Source: Polynucleobacter sp. UK-Gri1-W3
Lineage (GTDB): Bacteria > Pseudomonadota > Gammaproteobacteria > Burkholderiales > Burkholderiaceae
Direction: 5' to 3'
Assembly (NCBI RefSeq): GCF_018881595.1
Contig: NZ_JACVQA010000006.1
Coordinates: 294,261 to 358,260 of the forward strand
DNA length: 64,000 bases
Part shown: positions 14,468 through 23,894 of the stretch, one piece after another
How positions within the stretch are numbered: the stretch's first letter is position 1
Layout of the letters: each line of letters opens with the position of its first letter
Notes under the pieces: model-generated
What the model was told of the DNA's origin: nothing
Seen by the model: the letters and a program-made list of their open reading frames with translations, nothing else
The model's database searches: none
Position numbers and translations under genes: made by a program

Positions 14468-14522
14468 CCATATACGTGGATTGCACATATCTCATAAATT
14501 TGAATGATTAGAAAGACTGACT

Positions 14523-15101
14523 ATGGAACACAAACTGCCCGCATTGCCCTATGAATTGGACGCATTAGAGCCCTATATCTCAAAAGAAACAGTGGAGTTC
14601 CATTACGGCAGGCATCACAAGGCCTATGTTGATAACCTCAATACCTTAATCATGGGCACTGGCTTTGAAAACTCAACCTTAGAAGACATTATTAAGAATG
14701 CATCTGGCCCAATTTTTAACAATGCTGCTCAAGTATGGAATCACACGTTTTACTGGATGGGGCTAGAGCCTTCCACTCCCGAAATTCCATTTGGAAAGCT
14801 TGCCAAAGCTATCGATGCAAAGTGGGGCTCATATGAGGCATTCGTAGAGGATTTCTCAAAGGTAGCCGTTGGAACCTTTGGATCTGGGTGGGCCTGGCTA
14901 GTAAAAAAGGCAGATGGATCCCTAGAAATTGAATCAACAAGTAATGCAGTTACACCCCTAGTTACAGGATCTAAGCCCTTGCTCGCATGTGATGTGTGGG
15001 AGCACGCTTATTACATTGACTATAGAAATGCTCGCCCCCATTACTTACATAGCTTTTGGAGGTTGGTGAACTGGGAGTTTGTTGAGAAGAATTTTGAGTA
15101 A
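14523..15101 (+). CDS. sodB: Iron superoxide dismutase
   Basis: 192 residues, the usual length of Fe/Mn superoxide dismutase. The metal ligands are H27, H74, D157 and H161 (DVWEHAYY). The motif [11 protein letters not shown] is the iron-enzyme form. It removes superoxide in the cytoplasm. Its own promoter region (14468-14522) shows no FNR box. Confidence 0.95.
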   Translation: MEHKLPALPYELDALEPYISKETVEFHYGRHHKAYVDNLNTLIMGTGFENSTLEDIIKNASGPIFNNAAQVWNHTFYWMGLEPSTPEIPFGKLAKAIDAKWGSYEAFVEDFSKVAVGTFGSGWAWLVKKADGSLEIESTSNAVTPLVTGSKPLLACDVWEHAYYIDYRNARPHYLHSFWRLVNWEFVEKNFE

Positions 15102-15176
15102 GGTTTTAGTGCCCATAAAGATCATCAATCTCCAAAAGATGATCTTCTTACCAAAAATGTTGATTTACTCCTTATT

Positions 15177-15190
15177 TTGATTTGAATCAA
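15177..15190. promoter_or_regulatory. FNR box 5 (TTGATTTGAATCAA)
   Basis: Perfect FNR site. A -10 box TATGAT at 15212-15217 lies exactly where a class II FNR promoter needs it (28 bases from the centre of the site). It controls the three-gene operon from 15267. Confidence 0.85.
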
Positions 15191-15266
15191 AAATTAAATT
15201 ATTCATGTGCATATGATGAATCTAAGAGAACAACATCTGATAAAGAAATGGTGAATAAGGGGTCAT

Positions 15267-15665
15267 ATGAGCTTAAATCATGCAGTAATTTGGATAGATC
15301 ATGTGGAGGCCCATGTTATGCACATGGATGGGGGCGCCAGTGAATCGGAAATTATAAAAACTAAATCAACACACCCCCATCTACATCACAAAATGGGTGA
15401 AATTGGTTCGGGCAAGGTGGCATTTGATGCCAAGTACTTTGAATCGGTTATCAATGCCGTAAAGGATGCTAAAGAAATCCTTATTCTCGGCCCAGGGTTG
15501 GCAAAGGTAGAGTTAACAAAATACGCGCATCGACATGCCGCAGAAGTTGCCGAAGGAATTGTTGGCATAGAGACGGTTGATCATCCGACTGATAGGCAAA
15601 TCCTGGCATTTGCTAGGAAATTCTTTTACAAGATCGATCGAATTTTAGAAGACCCCAGCATTTAA
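15267..15665 (+). CDS. eRF1-domain-like 'translational machinery' protein
   Basis: 132 residues. The start HAVIWIDHVEAHVMHM and the core EILILGPGLAKVELTKYAHR are the pattern of small proteins often labelled translational machinery or host-attachment proteins, related to the middle domain of release factor eRF1. A role at stalled or resting ribosomes is plausible but unproven. It is the first gene behind FNR box 5, which suggests use in oxygen-limited resting cells. Confidence 0.6.
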   Translation: MSLNHAVIWIDHVEAHVMHMDGGASESEIIKTKSTHPHLHHKMGEIGSGKVAFDAKYFESVINAVKDAKEILILGPGLAKVELTKYAHRHAAEVAEGIVGIETVDHPTDRQILAFARKFFYKIDRILEDPSI

Positions 15666-15678
15666 AAGCGGAGTAAAT

Positions 15679-15945
15679 ATGAAAATTGAATTTATTGGCC
15701 CAGAAAAATTAGCAAAAGATGGTGGCGTTGACTATCCCACACTGGTTGATGGGCGCGAGTTTACTTCCCACTTCAGTTATGAGGTATTGGAGGATGTGGA
15801 TCCCGGTGTTGTCCTGGGAGACCCTTTGGAGCACTTTGCGAGGCATAAATTGAAATTGCTATCAATTGCAGAGCAAAAGATTTTGGAGGGTCATGCCCAT
15901 GCGAGCAAGATTGAGATATTCAGTAACGATTTAATTACGGATTAA
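15679..15945 (+). CDS. DUF1488-like small protein
   Basis: 88 residues; the stretch SYEVLEDVDPG and DPLEHFARHKLKLLSIAEQK resembles DUF1488 proteins (short beta part, then a helix with F-x-x-H/R-x-x-I). Function unknown. It follows the preceding gene by 13 bases with a GGAG ribosome binding site and belongs to the same FNR-controlled operon. Confidence 0.5.
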   Translation: MKIEFIGPEKLAKDGGVDYPTLVDGREFTSHFSYEVLEDVDPGVVLGDPLEHFARHKLKLLSIAEQKILEGHAHASKIEIFSNDLITD

Positions 15946-15963
15946 TACATTTCAAAGAGAAAA

Positions 15964-16227
15964 ATGAGTAGAACATCACGTAAGCAGTCTGAGTTGGAGG
16001 ATATTCCATCATCTGAGCAATGTATTGATGCAATCAGTCATGTTGATGACAATTTCTCTGGAGGCGATTTGATGCAATCAACTGCAAAAGGCTTGGTATA
16101 CAGCCTTTTGGAGACATTGGGATCTGTAGTAGGAGATCCAGACTTACCAAGTCACCTGCGTTCAGGTTATGAGGCTGCAATGGATGTAGCTAAGGAAGTA
16201 GAGGCAAGGATTGAGTCATTAGGCTAG
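15964..16227 (+). CDS. Small hypothetical protein, end of the FNR-box-5 operon
   Basis: 87 residues, polar N terminus and a helical second half (LVYSLLETLGSVVGDPDLPS, then an acidic helix). No family recognised. It ends overlapping by four bases, tail to tail, with the DUF2789-like gene on the other strand. Confidence 0.5.
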   Translation: MSRTSRKQSELEDIPSSEQCIDAISHVDDNFSGGDLMQSTAKGLVYSLLETLGSVVGDPDLPSHLRSGYEAAMDVAKEVEARIESLG

Positions 16228-16463
16228 GACGATTGCCTGAGCAAATTATTTAATAAATCAATTACTTCGGCCCAATCAGCATCTTCCAATAACTCAACCC
16301 TTAAAAACTCTTTTTGATTAGGACTCCACCATGCAGCATCTGCTAACAGTATGGATTCATCTAATGGAGCATGAGACTTAATGAAGGATTCAATTTCAGA
16401 GCATTTATTAGGTAGCCCCAACTGTTTAAAGAGATCTTTAAGGGATTCAAATGGCTTATTCAC
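16224..16463 (-). CDS. DUF2789-like small protein
   Basis: 79 residues: LKDLFKQLGLPNKCSEIESF, IKSHAPLDESILLADAAWW and DADWAEVIDLLNNLLRQ. This matches the DUF2789 pattern of small helical proteins of unknown function. A decayed paralogue is at 11664-11894. Good ribosome binding site (AAGGAG) upstream. Confidence 0.7.
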   Translation of the reverse strand: MNKPFESLKDLFKQLGLPNKCSEIESFIKSHAPLDESILLADAAWWSPNQKEFLRVELLEDADWAEVIDLLNNLLRQSS

Positions 16464-16554
16464 GCTAACTCCTTCTTTATATTTAATTTATACGCCGATA
16501 AAAATTAACCTGCAAGTATCTTGCTATATGCATGGAAAGGTATAGGATAAAAAC

Positions 16555-17946
16555 ATGAGTGAAAACCGAATTGAGCATGACACTATGGGCGATATTGAGG
16601 TATCCAATGCAAATTTATGGGGCTCTCAAACTCAAAGAGCTCTCATGCATTTTGATATTTCCACTGAAAAGATGCCTCTAGAGTTTCTCTGGGCTTTAGC
16701 TGAGGTTAAGCGCGCCTGCATTTTGGCCAATATTCATCTCGGTTTATTTTCCATGCGCAAAGGAGAGCCTTTGTTACTGGCTGTAGAGGAAGTAATCATG
16801 AAATTACATTGGAAAGAGTTTCCCCTCTCAATATGGCAAACAGGCTCAGCGACTCAAACCAATATGAATATGAATGAGGTCATAGCTAATCTGGCAACTC
16901 GATTAGCGGAGATGGAGTCTGGCCCAAAACGCCAATTTCATCCAAACGATGATGTCAATGCTGGGCAATCATCCAATGATGTCATTCCAACAGCCATTCA
17001 TGTGGCTGGGGTATGTCAGATCAAGCAGTATTTACTACCTATTCTGGATGAGTTGATAGACACTTTTGAGAAAAAGAGTAAGGATTTCTCAGGAATCACC
17101 AAGGTTGGCAGAACACACCTTCAAGATGCGGTGCCTCTTACTCTTGGCCAAGAGTTTTCTGGATACCTTTCTCAGCTGCGCATCGCTAGATGGGCAATAC
17201 AACTAGCATTGTCGAGCTTGTCTGAGCTTGCAATAGGTGGTACTGCAGTGGGAACTGGAATCAACACAACCCAGGAATTTGCAAAATTGGTTGTTGAAAA
17301 TCTCTCCCTCTCGACTGGCATTGATTTTACCGAAGCGGAGAATAAGTTTGCCGCAATAGCGGGAAGTGAAGTGCTTGTAAATATGCACGGGGCACTTAAA
17401 ACGCTAGCAATTGCTTTAATGAAGATCTCTACAGATATTCGATTGATGGCTTCTGGTCCGAGGGCTGGGCTGGGAGAAATTAGCATTCCTGAAAATGAGC
17501 CTGGAAGCTCAATCATGCCGGGAAAAGTGAATCCCACCCAATGTGAAGCACTTGCCATGATTTGTTATCAAGTAATGGGAAACGATGTGACTATCGGAAT
17601 GGGCGCTGCATCAGGCAATTTTGAGCTCAATGTATTTAGGCCGTTGATTCTTCATAACTTCCTTCAAAGTATTCGCCTGCTTGCCGATGGTATGAATTCC
17701 TTTAATCAGCATTGCGTTAAAGGGATTGAGCCAAATCTAAATCGAATTAAAGAATTAATGAATGCCTCTTTGATGTTGGCTACTGCATTAAGCCCCCATA
17801 TTGGTTACGAAAAGACGGCAGCCATTACCAAATTGGCTCATGAGAAAAATATGAACTTAAGGGAAGCTGCAATAACTAGCGGGCTGGTAACAGAATCTGA
17901 TTTTGATCGGTGGGTAGCGCCTGAAAAACTAACCAAGAATGAATAG
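16555..17946 (+). CDS. fumC: Fumarate hydratase class II
   Basis: 463 residues, full length for the class II enzyme that interconverts fumarate and malate without an iron-sulfur cluster. Seen: the start ERIEHDTMGDIEV-type N terminus, GSATQTNMNMNEV, and the family signature GSSIMPGKVNPTQ. Because it lacks an oxygen-labile cluster it is the form favoured under oxidative stress or iron shortage, which fits its neighbours (sodB, ohr, ferritin-like gene). Confidence 0.95.
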   Translation: MSENRIEHDTMGDIEVSNANLWGSQTQRALMHFDISTEKMPLEFLWALAEVKRACILANIHLGLFSMRKGEPLLLAVEEVIMKLHWKEFPLSIWQTGSATQTNMNMNEVIANLATRLAEMESGPKRQFHPNDDVNAGQSSNDVIPTAIHVAGVCQIKQYLLPILDELIDTFEKKSKDFSGITKVGRTHLQDAVPLTLGQEFSGYLSQLRIARWAIQLALSSLSELAIGGTAVGTGINTTQEFAKLVVENLSLSTGIDFTEAENKFAAIAGSEVLVNMHGALKTLAIALMKISTDIRLMASGPRAGLGEISIPENEPGSSIMPGKVNPTQCEALAMICYQVMGNDVTIGMGAASGNFELNVFRPLILHNFLQSIRLLADGMNSFNQHCVKGIEPNLNRIKELMNASLMLATALSPHIGYEKTAAITKLAHEKNMNLREAAITSGLVTESDFDRWVAPEKLTKNE

Positions 17947-17995
17947 AGAAATAGTGATGTATGTAGTTTTACTAACATGATCTAAGGAGATCGGT

Positions 17996-18475
17996 ATGAA
18001 CGATATGAATAATCAAATTGCAGTTGAGTCACTCAACAGAATTATGGAGCTAGAGTTAGCCGGGGTTGTTAAATACACCCACTACTCGCTAATGGTTTAT
18101 GGCTACAACCGAATTCCCATTGTTGATTGGTTAAAGGGAAATGCAACCGAGAGTCTGGGCCATGCCCATAGAGCGGGTGAGCTGGTTACCTTGCTTGGCG
18201 GTCACCCATCTTTAAAGATTGGACCCTTACTCGAGACAGAAAAGCATGATATTGGCGATATATTGCGCGAAAGTCTTGAGCATGAAACGATCGCTCTGGC
18301 TGCTTACTATGACCTATTAAAGATTGCTACCCGTACTCATCCAGAAACTAGTGGAGTTCAGTCGGTATTGCTTGAAGAGTATGCAAGAGAACTGATTGTC
18401 CAAGAGGAAATGCATCTTGATGAGGTCAATAAGATGTTAAGAAAGCCTGGGGAGATTAGCCCATTTTCATCATAA
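17996..18475 (+). CDS. Bacterioferritin-like ferritin
   Basis: 159 residues, a four-helix ferritin fold. Ferroxidase-type ligands are visible in LNRIMELELAG, NATESLGHAH, ESLEHETIA and VQEEMHLDEV. It probably stores or detoxifies iron. The length and motifs fit bacterioferritin, though a haem-binding methionine cannot be assigned. It precedes the FMN reductase gene by 16 bases. Confidence 0.8.
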   Translation: MNDMNNQIAVESLNRIMELELAGVVKYTHYSLMVYGYNRIPIVDWLKGNATESLGHAHRAGELVTLLGGHPSLKIGPLLETEKHDIGDILRESLEHETIALAAYYDLLKIATRTHPETSGVQSVLLEEYARELIVQEEMHLDEVNKMLRKPGEISPFSS

Positions 18476-18491
18476 AGCTAGGAGGCTCATC

Positions 18492-19043
18492 ATGAAGACC
18501 ATTCAAGTTGCCGTTATTGTCGGAAGTTTACGTAAGGATTCTTTTAACAGAAAGCTTGCGAATGCTATTGTCAAGCTTGCTCCTGCCAGCGTTCACTTTC
18601 AGTTCGTAGAAATTGGGGATCTCCCACTCTATAACCAGGATGATGATGAGCATCAAGCAGCGAGCGTACTGAGGATGAAGGCAGAAATCGAAAAAAGTGA
18701 AGGAGTCCTATTTGTAACCCCGGAATACAACCGCTCAATACCGGGAGTATTAAAAAATGCCCTTGATCACGGCTCCCGGCCTTTTGGAAAAAATTCTTGG
18801 GGTAAAAAGCCAGCTGCCATCATTGGGATCTCGCCAAGCCCGGTAGGTACAGCGCTAGCGCAGCAACATCTTCGAGGGGTGTTGGCTACCTTGGATATGC
18901 TTACGCTTGGTCAGCCAGAGATGTTCTTGCAAATTAAAGATGGTTTTTTTGATGATTCCGGAAATATTGGTGAGGCTAGCAAGAAATTTATCCTGCGCTG
19001 GATTGACACCATGATTCAATGGATAGAGCTAAATAGCAAATAG
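18492..19043 (+). CDS. NADPH-dependent FMN reductase (ChrR/YieF-like)
   Basis: 183 residues, flavodoxin-like fold. The FMN-phosphate loop is GSLRKDSFNRKLA and the second flavin contact is TPEYNRSIPGVLKNALD, as in the ChrR/YieF and azoreductase-like quinone reductases. It uses NADPH to reduce quinones, chromate or similar acceptors by two electrons. Ribosome binding site AGGAGG is excellent. Neighbours are the ferritin-like and RNB genes. Confidence 0.85.
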   Translation: MKTIQVAVIVGSLRKDSFNRKLANAIVKLAPASVHFQFVEIGDLPLYNQDDDEHQAASVLRMKAEIEKSEGVLFVTPEYNRSIPGVLKNALDHGSRPFGKNSWGKKPAAIIGISPSPVGTALAQQHLRGVLATLDMLTLGQPEMFLQIKDGFFDDSGNIGEASKKFILRWIDTMIQWIELNSK

Positions 19044-19061
19044 AAAGACCTTAACTTCCTC

Positions 19062-20549
19062 ATGAAATTTCATTTAGAGCTGAAAAATGCCCAGAATCAT
19101 AAGGATGAGCTAACCAGAATCGCAGTTGGCGTCATGATTATTCGAGGTTTAGAGCCTGAATTTTCATCTGATGCTCTGGAGCAGCTTGAAAGTATTTCTG
19201 AGTCCGCCCATGAGGAGGGATCCTCAATTCAGGATTTAACTAACCTATTGTGGTGCTCAATTGATAACGATGATTCTCGTGACTTGGATCAGTTGACTGT
19301 TGCAGAGCGCTTAAATGATGGGGCAATCAAGCTATTGGTTGCGATTGCGGATGTAGATGCGATTGTCAAAATGGATAGCCCGATTGATAGCCATGCATTT
19401 GTCAATACGCGTTCGGTATATACCTCTGCATGTATTTTTCCCATGCTTCCCTTGAAGCTCTCTAACGATCTCACATCGTTAAATCCAAGGCAAAATCGAA
19501 TGGCGATGATTTGCGAAATGCATTTTTCAGCAGAGGGACAATTGCTGAATTCCGCTATTTACCGGGCGAAAGTGAGAAACCAATCTCAGCTTGCCTATGA
19601 TGCTGTGTCAGCTTGGTTAGATGAGAAGGGGCCTATTCCTGAGGCCCTGAAGCAGGTGAAGGGTCTGGATGAGCAATTGCGTATGCAGGATGAGTTAGCG
19701 CAAAAATTACGTGTCCTGCGACATGAAAAGGGCTCTCTTGAATTTGATATTTTCCAGCCTAAGGCAACATTCATCAATAACGAGATAGCGGAAATTTCGC
19801 AACAGGTGCATAACCGAGCTCGGCAATTGATTGAAGAATTTATGATTGCAACCAATGGCTGCACCTCACGTTTTCTTGCAGATGCGGGAATCTTTTCGAT
19901 GCGCAGGGTTGTTCGCTCCCCTGAGCGCTGGCTGCGAATTGTTCAAGTTGCTGCCGATCATGGTTATCAACTGCCTAAAGAACCTGATTCTCAGGCGCTA
20001 GAGGAGTTCTTGGCAAAAGAACATCGTAGCGATCCGGTGAGGTTTCCAGATCTGTCATTGGTGATTGTCAAGTTGATGGGCTCAGGTGAATATATTGTAG
20101 AAAAGCCATCTAGCCATCCAGTTGGGCATTTCGGACTGGCCGTGACTGACTATATGCACTCGACTGCGCCCAATAGAAGGTATCCGGATGTGATTACTTT
20201 GCGATTAATTAAGTCAGTGTTAGCAGGCCAAAAGCCGCCATACTCAGTAGAAGAATTAAAGGCATTAGCACTGCATTGCACTCTTCAGGAAGATATCAGC
20301 AAGCGGGTAGAGCGACAGGTTAGAAAATCAGAGGCTGCTTTGCTGCTCAGTTCTCGCATTGGTCAGTACTTCGATGGCATTGTTTCTGGTGTGAATGAAA
20401 AAGGAACATGGGTCAGAATTTTCAATCCTCCAGTAGAAGGGAAAATTGTCAGTAGCCCTGGGGACTATAAAGTGGGTCATCTGATGAGGGTAAAGCTTAT
20501 CTCGACTCACGTTGAGCGAGGATTCATTGATTTTGTAGTGACTGGGTAA
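19062..20549 (+). CDS. RNB-domain exoribonuclease (RNase II/R family, short form)
   Basis: 495 residues, shorter than RNase II or R. The catalytic aspartate cluster is in IDNDDSRDLDQL, about residues 67-78; the later conserved part is HFGLAVTDYMHSTAPNRRYP. A C-terminal S1-like domain follows (about 430-495). The N-terminal cold-shock domains seem to be missing. It probably degrades RNA 3' to 5'. It ends six bases before the MFS gene. Confidence 0.8.
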   Translation: MKFHLELKNAQNHKDELTRIAVGVMIIRGLEPEFSSDALEQLESISESAHEEGSSIQDLTNLLWCSIDNDDSRDLDQLTVAERLNDGAIKLLVAIADVDAIVKMDSPIDSHAFVNTRSVYTSACIFPMLPLKLSNDLTSLNPRQNRMAMICEMHFSAEGQLLNSAIYRAKVRNQSQLAYDAVSAWLDEKGPIPEALKQVKGLDEQLRMQDELAQKLRVLRHEKGSLEFDIFQPKATFINNEIAEISQQVHNRARQLIEEFMIATNGCTSRFLADAGIFSMRRVVRSPERWLRIVQVAADHGYQLPKEPDSQALEEFLAKEHRSDPVRFPDLSLVIVKLMGSGEYIVEKPSSHPVGHFGLAVTDYMHSTAPNRRYPDVITLRLIKSVLAGQKPPYSVEELKALALHCTLQEDISKRVERQVRKSEAALLLSSRIGQYFDGIVSGVNEKGTWVRIFNPPVEGKIVSSPGDYKVGHLMRVKLISTHVERGFIDFVVTG

Positions 20550-20554
20550 GACGT

Positions 20555-21748
20555 ATGCCCCCATTTTTTAAGGCTCTGGGTAATCTACCCAAAACCGTTT
20601 GGTTGGTGGGATTGATTAGTCTGGTGAATGATTCTGCCAGTGAGATGCTGTACCCGTTACTCCCGTTATATTTGACCTCTGTCCTGATGGCTGGGCCTAG
20701 AGTTCTGGGTTTAATTGAGGGGATAGCAAACTCGACATCAAGTCTACTGCAATTGGTATCTGGTGTGATTGTGGACCGCACAAAAAAAACTAAGCCTTGG
20801 ATTGTTTATGGCTATCTCGCCGCTGGAATAGGTAGACCTCTTATTGCGTTTGTTAATTCTTGGGGTTGGTTGTTGCTCATTCGTTTCTCCGATCGCGTTG
20901 GAAAGGGGCTTAGAACTTCGCCAAGAGATGCTCTTCTAGCAGAAAGTGTGCCTCACAATCAACGCGGCCTGGTATTTGGCTTTCATCGCTCTATGGATAA
21001 TGCGGGTGCGGTTATTGGCCCATTGGTGGCAGCGCTTCTGCTGTCGCTAAACATCCCCATCAGAGATATTTTCTTGTGGGCGATTGTCCCTGCGTTAATC
21101 ACGCTTTTGCTGGCGCTCTCCCTAAAAGAACCAAAGCAGGCTATCAAGATCGATGCTCCGGTATTTCAATGGAGTCTCGAAGGGATGTCACCGCAATTTA
21201 AGCGTTATTTATTGGTAGCAGGCTTGTTTGCATTAGGAAATTCTTCGGATATGTTTTTGTTGCTAAGGGCTCGAGAAATTGGCATACCTCTAGTACAAAT
21301 TCCTATTTTGTGGGCAGCTGTCTCACTGATAACCACCTTATTCGGCGCGCCACTTTCGGCGCTATCTGATCGTTGTGGTCGTAAACAATTCATCTTGATT
21401 GCATGGATTGGGTTTGCGCTCTTTTATATAGGGATGGGGATGCCCTCTATTACAGTTTTAGGCCTATTTGGACTATTTGCTCTCTATGGGTTATTTAAGG
21501 CGGCAACTGAGGGGGTAGAGAAGGCGATGGTTGCTGATTTATCCCCCATTGGTAGGGCTGGCGCAGCATTTGGTTGGTTTAATTTAGTAACAGGAGTGAT
21601 GATTTTGCCGGCATCCCTGATTTTCGGGGAGATTTATGAATCGGCAGGTCCTAGTTATGCATTTTGGTTCTCTGGCGCATGTGCAATAGGTGCAATTGCA
21701 TTATTGAATATATGGGTTTTTGGGCGCAATATGGTGTCTGAGTGTTAG
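20555..21748 (+). CDS. Major facilitator superfamily transporter
   Basis: 397 residues with about twelve membrane helices. The start LVGLISLVNDSASEMLYPLL and the loop-2 motif RFSDRVGKGLRTSPRDALL identify a branch of MFS transporters common in proteobacteria. The substrate is unknown. It sits between the RNB gene and a universal stress gene on the same strand. Confidence 0.8.
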   Translation: MPPFFKALGNLPKTVWLVGLISLVNDSASEMLYPLLPLYLTSVLMAGPRVLGLIEGIANSTSSLLQLVSGVIVDRTKKTKPWIVYGYLAAGIGRPLIAFVNSWGWLLLIRFSDRVGKGLRTSPRDALLAESVPHNQRGLVFGFHRSMDNAGAVIGPLVAALLLSLNIPIRDIFLWAIVPALITLLLALSLKEPKQAIKIDAPVFQWSLEGMSPQFKRYLLVAGLFALGNSSDMFLLLRAREIGIPLVQIPILWAAVSLITTLFGAPLSALSDRCGRKQFILIAWIGFALFYIGMGMPSITVLGLFGLFALYGLFKAATEGVEKAMVADLSPIGRAGAAFGWFNLVTGVMILPASLIFGEIYESAGPSYAFWFSGACAIGAIALLNIWVFGRNMVSEC

Positions 21749-21780
21749 ATAAATTAATATAGAAATGAGGGGGGGTGAAT

Positions 21781-22221
21781 ATGTTTAAAAATCTTCTTGT
21801 TCCAGTTAGCGGCGAATCTATTACTAAGGCTGAGCTGAAAAAAGCCATTCAGTTGGCAAAATTAGATAGCGCTAAGATTAGCCTAGTTTATGTTACTGAT
21901 CCGGTAGTGCCATATTCCTCGTCAGAGGTGCAGTCTGCTTTAGCGCTTTCATCTAAGGAGTATAAAAAGGTCAGTGCAGAGTTTGCTAAGCGAGTTCTTG
22001 CTAAAGCAAAAGCAGTGATTGGTACTGAAATTGAGGTGGGCGAGTTTCATATTTATCATCCTAATATCGCGGATGGCATCTTAGAGGCGGCTAAGAAAGC
22101 AAAGGCGGATGTCATCGTGATGGCATCGCATAAGAGAACAGGCATTAGAGGTATTTTCCTGAGAAGTGAGGCTCAGGAGGTGATTCTTCATAGCAAAATA
22201 CCGGTACTAGTTTTGGGATAA
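21781..22221 (+). CDS. Universal stress protein with degenerate nucleotide loop
   Basis: 146 residues, one Usp domain (start MFKNLLVPVSGES). The three glycines of the ATP loop are replaced (A115, K118 and R128 in ASHKRTGIRGIFLRS), so it probably does not bind ATP, unlike the copy at 8513. I chose ATG 21781 because AGGGGGG precedes it by seven bases; a GTG six bases upstream lies inside that site. No FNR box upstream. Confidence 0.8.
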   Translation: MFKNLLVPVSGESITKAELKKAIQLAKLDSAKISLVYVTDPVVPYSSSEVQSALALSSKEYKKVSAEFAKRVLAKAKAVIGTEIEVGEFHIYHPNIADGILEAAKKAKADVIVMASHKRTGIRGIFLRSEAQEVILHSKIPVLVLG

Positions 22222-22268
22222 TGAATATAAGTTATGGCTTAAGTCGCGCTCACTGGAAACTTTGAAGA

Positions 22269-23780
22269 ATGAATAGTACAAATCCATCAAGTTATCAAAG
22301 CATTAGATTAAAAATGAAGTATGGATTTTGTGCTGCCATTTTGTCGATTTTTGCCCTTGGGGTAGTTCAGATCTATTCCAATTGGCATGAAAATTTCAAG
22401 GACATACGCTTAGAGATGTCTCATAACGCACAAATTGCCAGGCTGCTGGTAGATGATGCGCTGATTGACGGGTCTAAATTTTTAGATATCACTAAGGATG
22501 ATTTGGTATCAGAGGGCTTGATCTCCAGTAAAAATAATCTTGCAATTGACAATTCTTTGCGCAAGTCAATCGCAAAATTTAAAGTCAGTAGTTGGTTCCA
22601 TACTTATGGAAATATGTTATTTGTAAATTCTTCAGGCGATGTTATGGCTCAGTCTGATGGCCCATTGACCAGAAAAATTAATGTCTCAGACCGTTTTTAT
22701 TTCAACAGCCTAAAAGAAGATAGCGGGCAAAGTTTGATTGTTGGCCCAGAGGTAACTGCACGATCCAATGGGAAAAAAGTATTTCATTTGGCCACACCAC
22801 TTGTTGATGAGCATAGGGATTTCCAAGGAGTGTTGGTCATTCAGGTCAAAGCGGAAAAGTTTAAGGAAGACTTAAGCGAGGTATTAGTCGATGGCTATGA
22901 AAATCTGGGCTTGTATCTAAGTGGCGGACAGCTGGTGATGGCCTTGAGTGATCACGTTCAGGGCCCAATATCAGAAGGCATAGTCCAAAAAATAAATTCT
23001 GATCAGAAGGCGAATGATGTATTTAACATTCAGCCGGATAATTTCTTAGGGTACACAACGATTATTGCTTACTCTGAAATTCCCAATTTAGGTTTATACA
23101 TTATTGGAAGTAGCTCTTCTAAGTTTATCTGGCTAAGAACCTTATTTTGGAGCATGAAGTTTCTTCTGTTGATTGGCCTTAGTTGCCTATTGGTTGGCTA
23201 TTTCGCCTATCGTCTATTGGACTCCATTAATAAGGCTGAATCAGAGAATCATTCGGCAATTCATGACCCCCTTACTCATCTACCAAATCGCCGCTACTTC
23301 GATGAGTTATTTCCCAAAATTCAAGGGGATTGTCGGAGAACCCATTCTCCATTAAGTATTCTTTTCATTGATATTGATAAATTTAAGAATTTCAACGATC
23401 TTTATGGCCATGAATGTGGCGACAAGGTCCTCAAAGTGATTGCCAAAACGATTCTGTCGCTTAGAAAACGCCCGCTAGATTTTTTCTGTCGTTGGGGCGG
23501 GGAAGAGTTTCTATTTATCCTGCCAGACACGAATCAAGAGGGTGCAATTCATTACGCTCAGGAGGTGCTTGAGGCAGTTAGATCGCAGGATATAGAGCTA
23601 AACGATGGAATTGTTGTTCATGTCAGTGTGAGCGTGGGGGTTGCAACCGATATTGATGGCACTCATAACATCAGTGATGATTTAATCAAGCAGGCGGATT
23701 CTGCCATGTATCTTGCCAAGCAATCTGGAAGAGACCGATGCGCCACCTACCAGGAGGGAATGTCTCGCAAAGCATCCTGA
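22269..23780 (+). CDS. Membrane diguanylate cyclase with periplasmic sensor
   Basis: 503 residues. One helix near 18-32, a periplasmic Cache-like sensor region (about 35-285; SDRFYFNSLKEDSGQS), a second helix (about 290-312) and a C-terminal GGDEF domain. The active site is GGEEF with intact surroundings, and the inhibitory RxxD site (RPLD) lies five residues before it, so it should make c-di-GMP and be feedback-inhibited. It converges on the REC-PAS-GGDEF-EAL gene. Confidence 0.9.
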   Translation: MNSTNPSSYQSIRLKMKYGFCAAILSIFALGVVQIYSNWHENFKDIRLEMSHNAQIARLLVDDALIDGSKFLDITKDDLVSEGLISSKNNLAIDNSLRKSIAKFKVSSWFHTYGNMLFVNSSGDVMAQSDGPLTRKINVSDRFYFNSLKEDSGQSLIVGPEVTARSNGKKVFHLATPLVDEHRDFQGVLVIQVKAEKFKEDLSEVLVDGYENLGLYLSGGQLVMALSDHVQGPISEGIVQKINSDQKANDVFNIQPDNFLGYTTIIAYSEIPNLGLYIIGSSSSKFIWLRTLFWSMKFLLLIGLSCLLVGYFAYRLLDSINKAESENHSAIHDPLTHLPNRRYFDELFPKIQGDCRRTHSPLSILFIDIDKFKNFNDLYGHECGDKVLKVIAKTILSLRKRPLDFFCRWGGEEFLFILPDTNQEGAIHYAQEVLEAVRSQDIELNDGIVVHVSVSVGVATDIDGTHNISDDLIKQADSAMYLAKQSGRDRCATYQEGMSRKAS

Positions 23781-23894
23781 ATCAGGGCAATCCGAATACA
23801 CAGAACATCAATCTAAGGGGATGTGATTGGCACCCAAAGGTTAAGCCAATGATTTTTTCGAGCGTTTCTAATGACTCGGATTTGAACCTACTTT

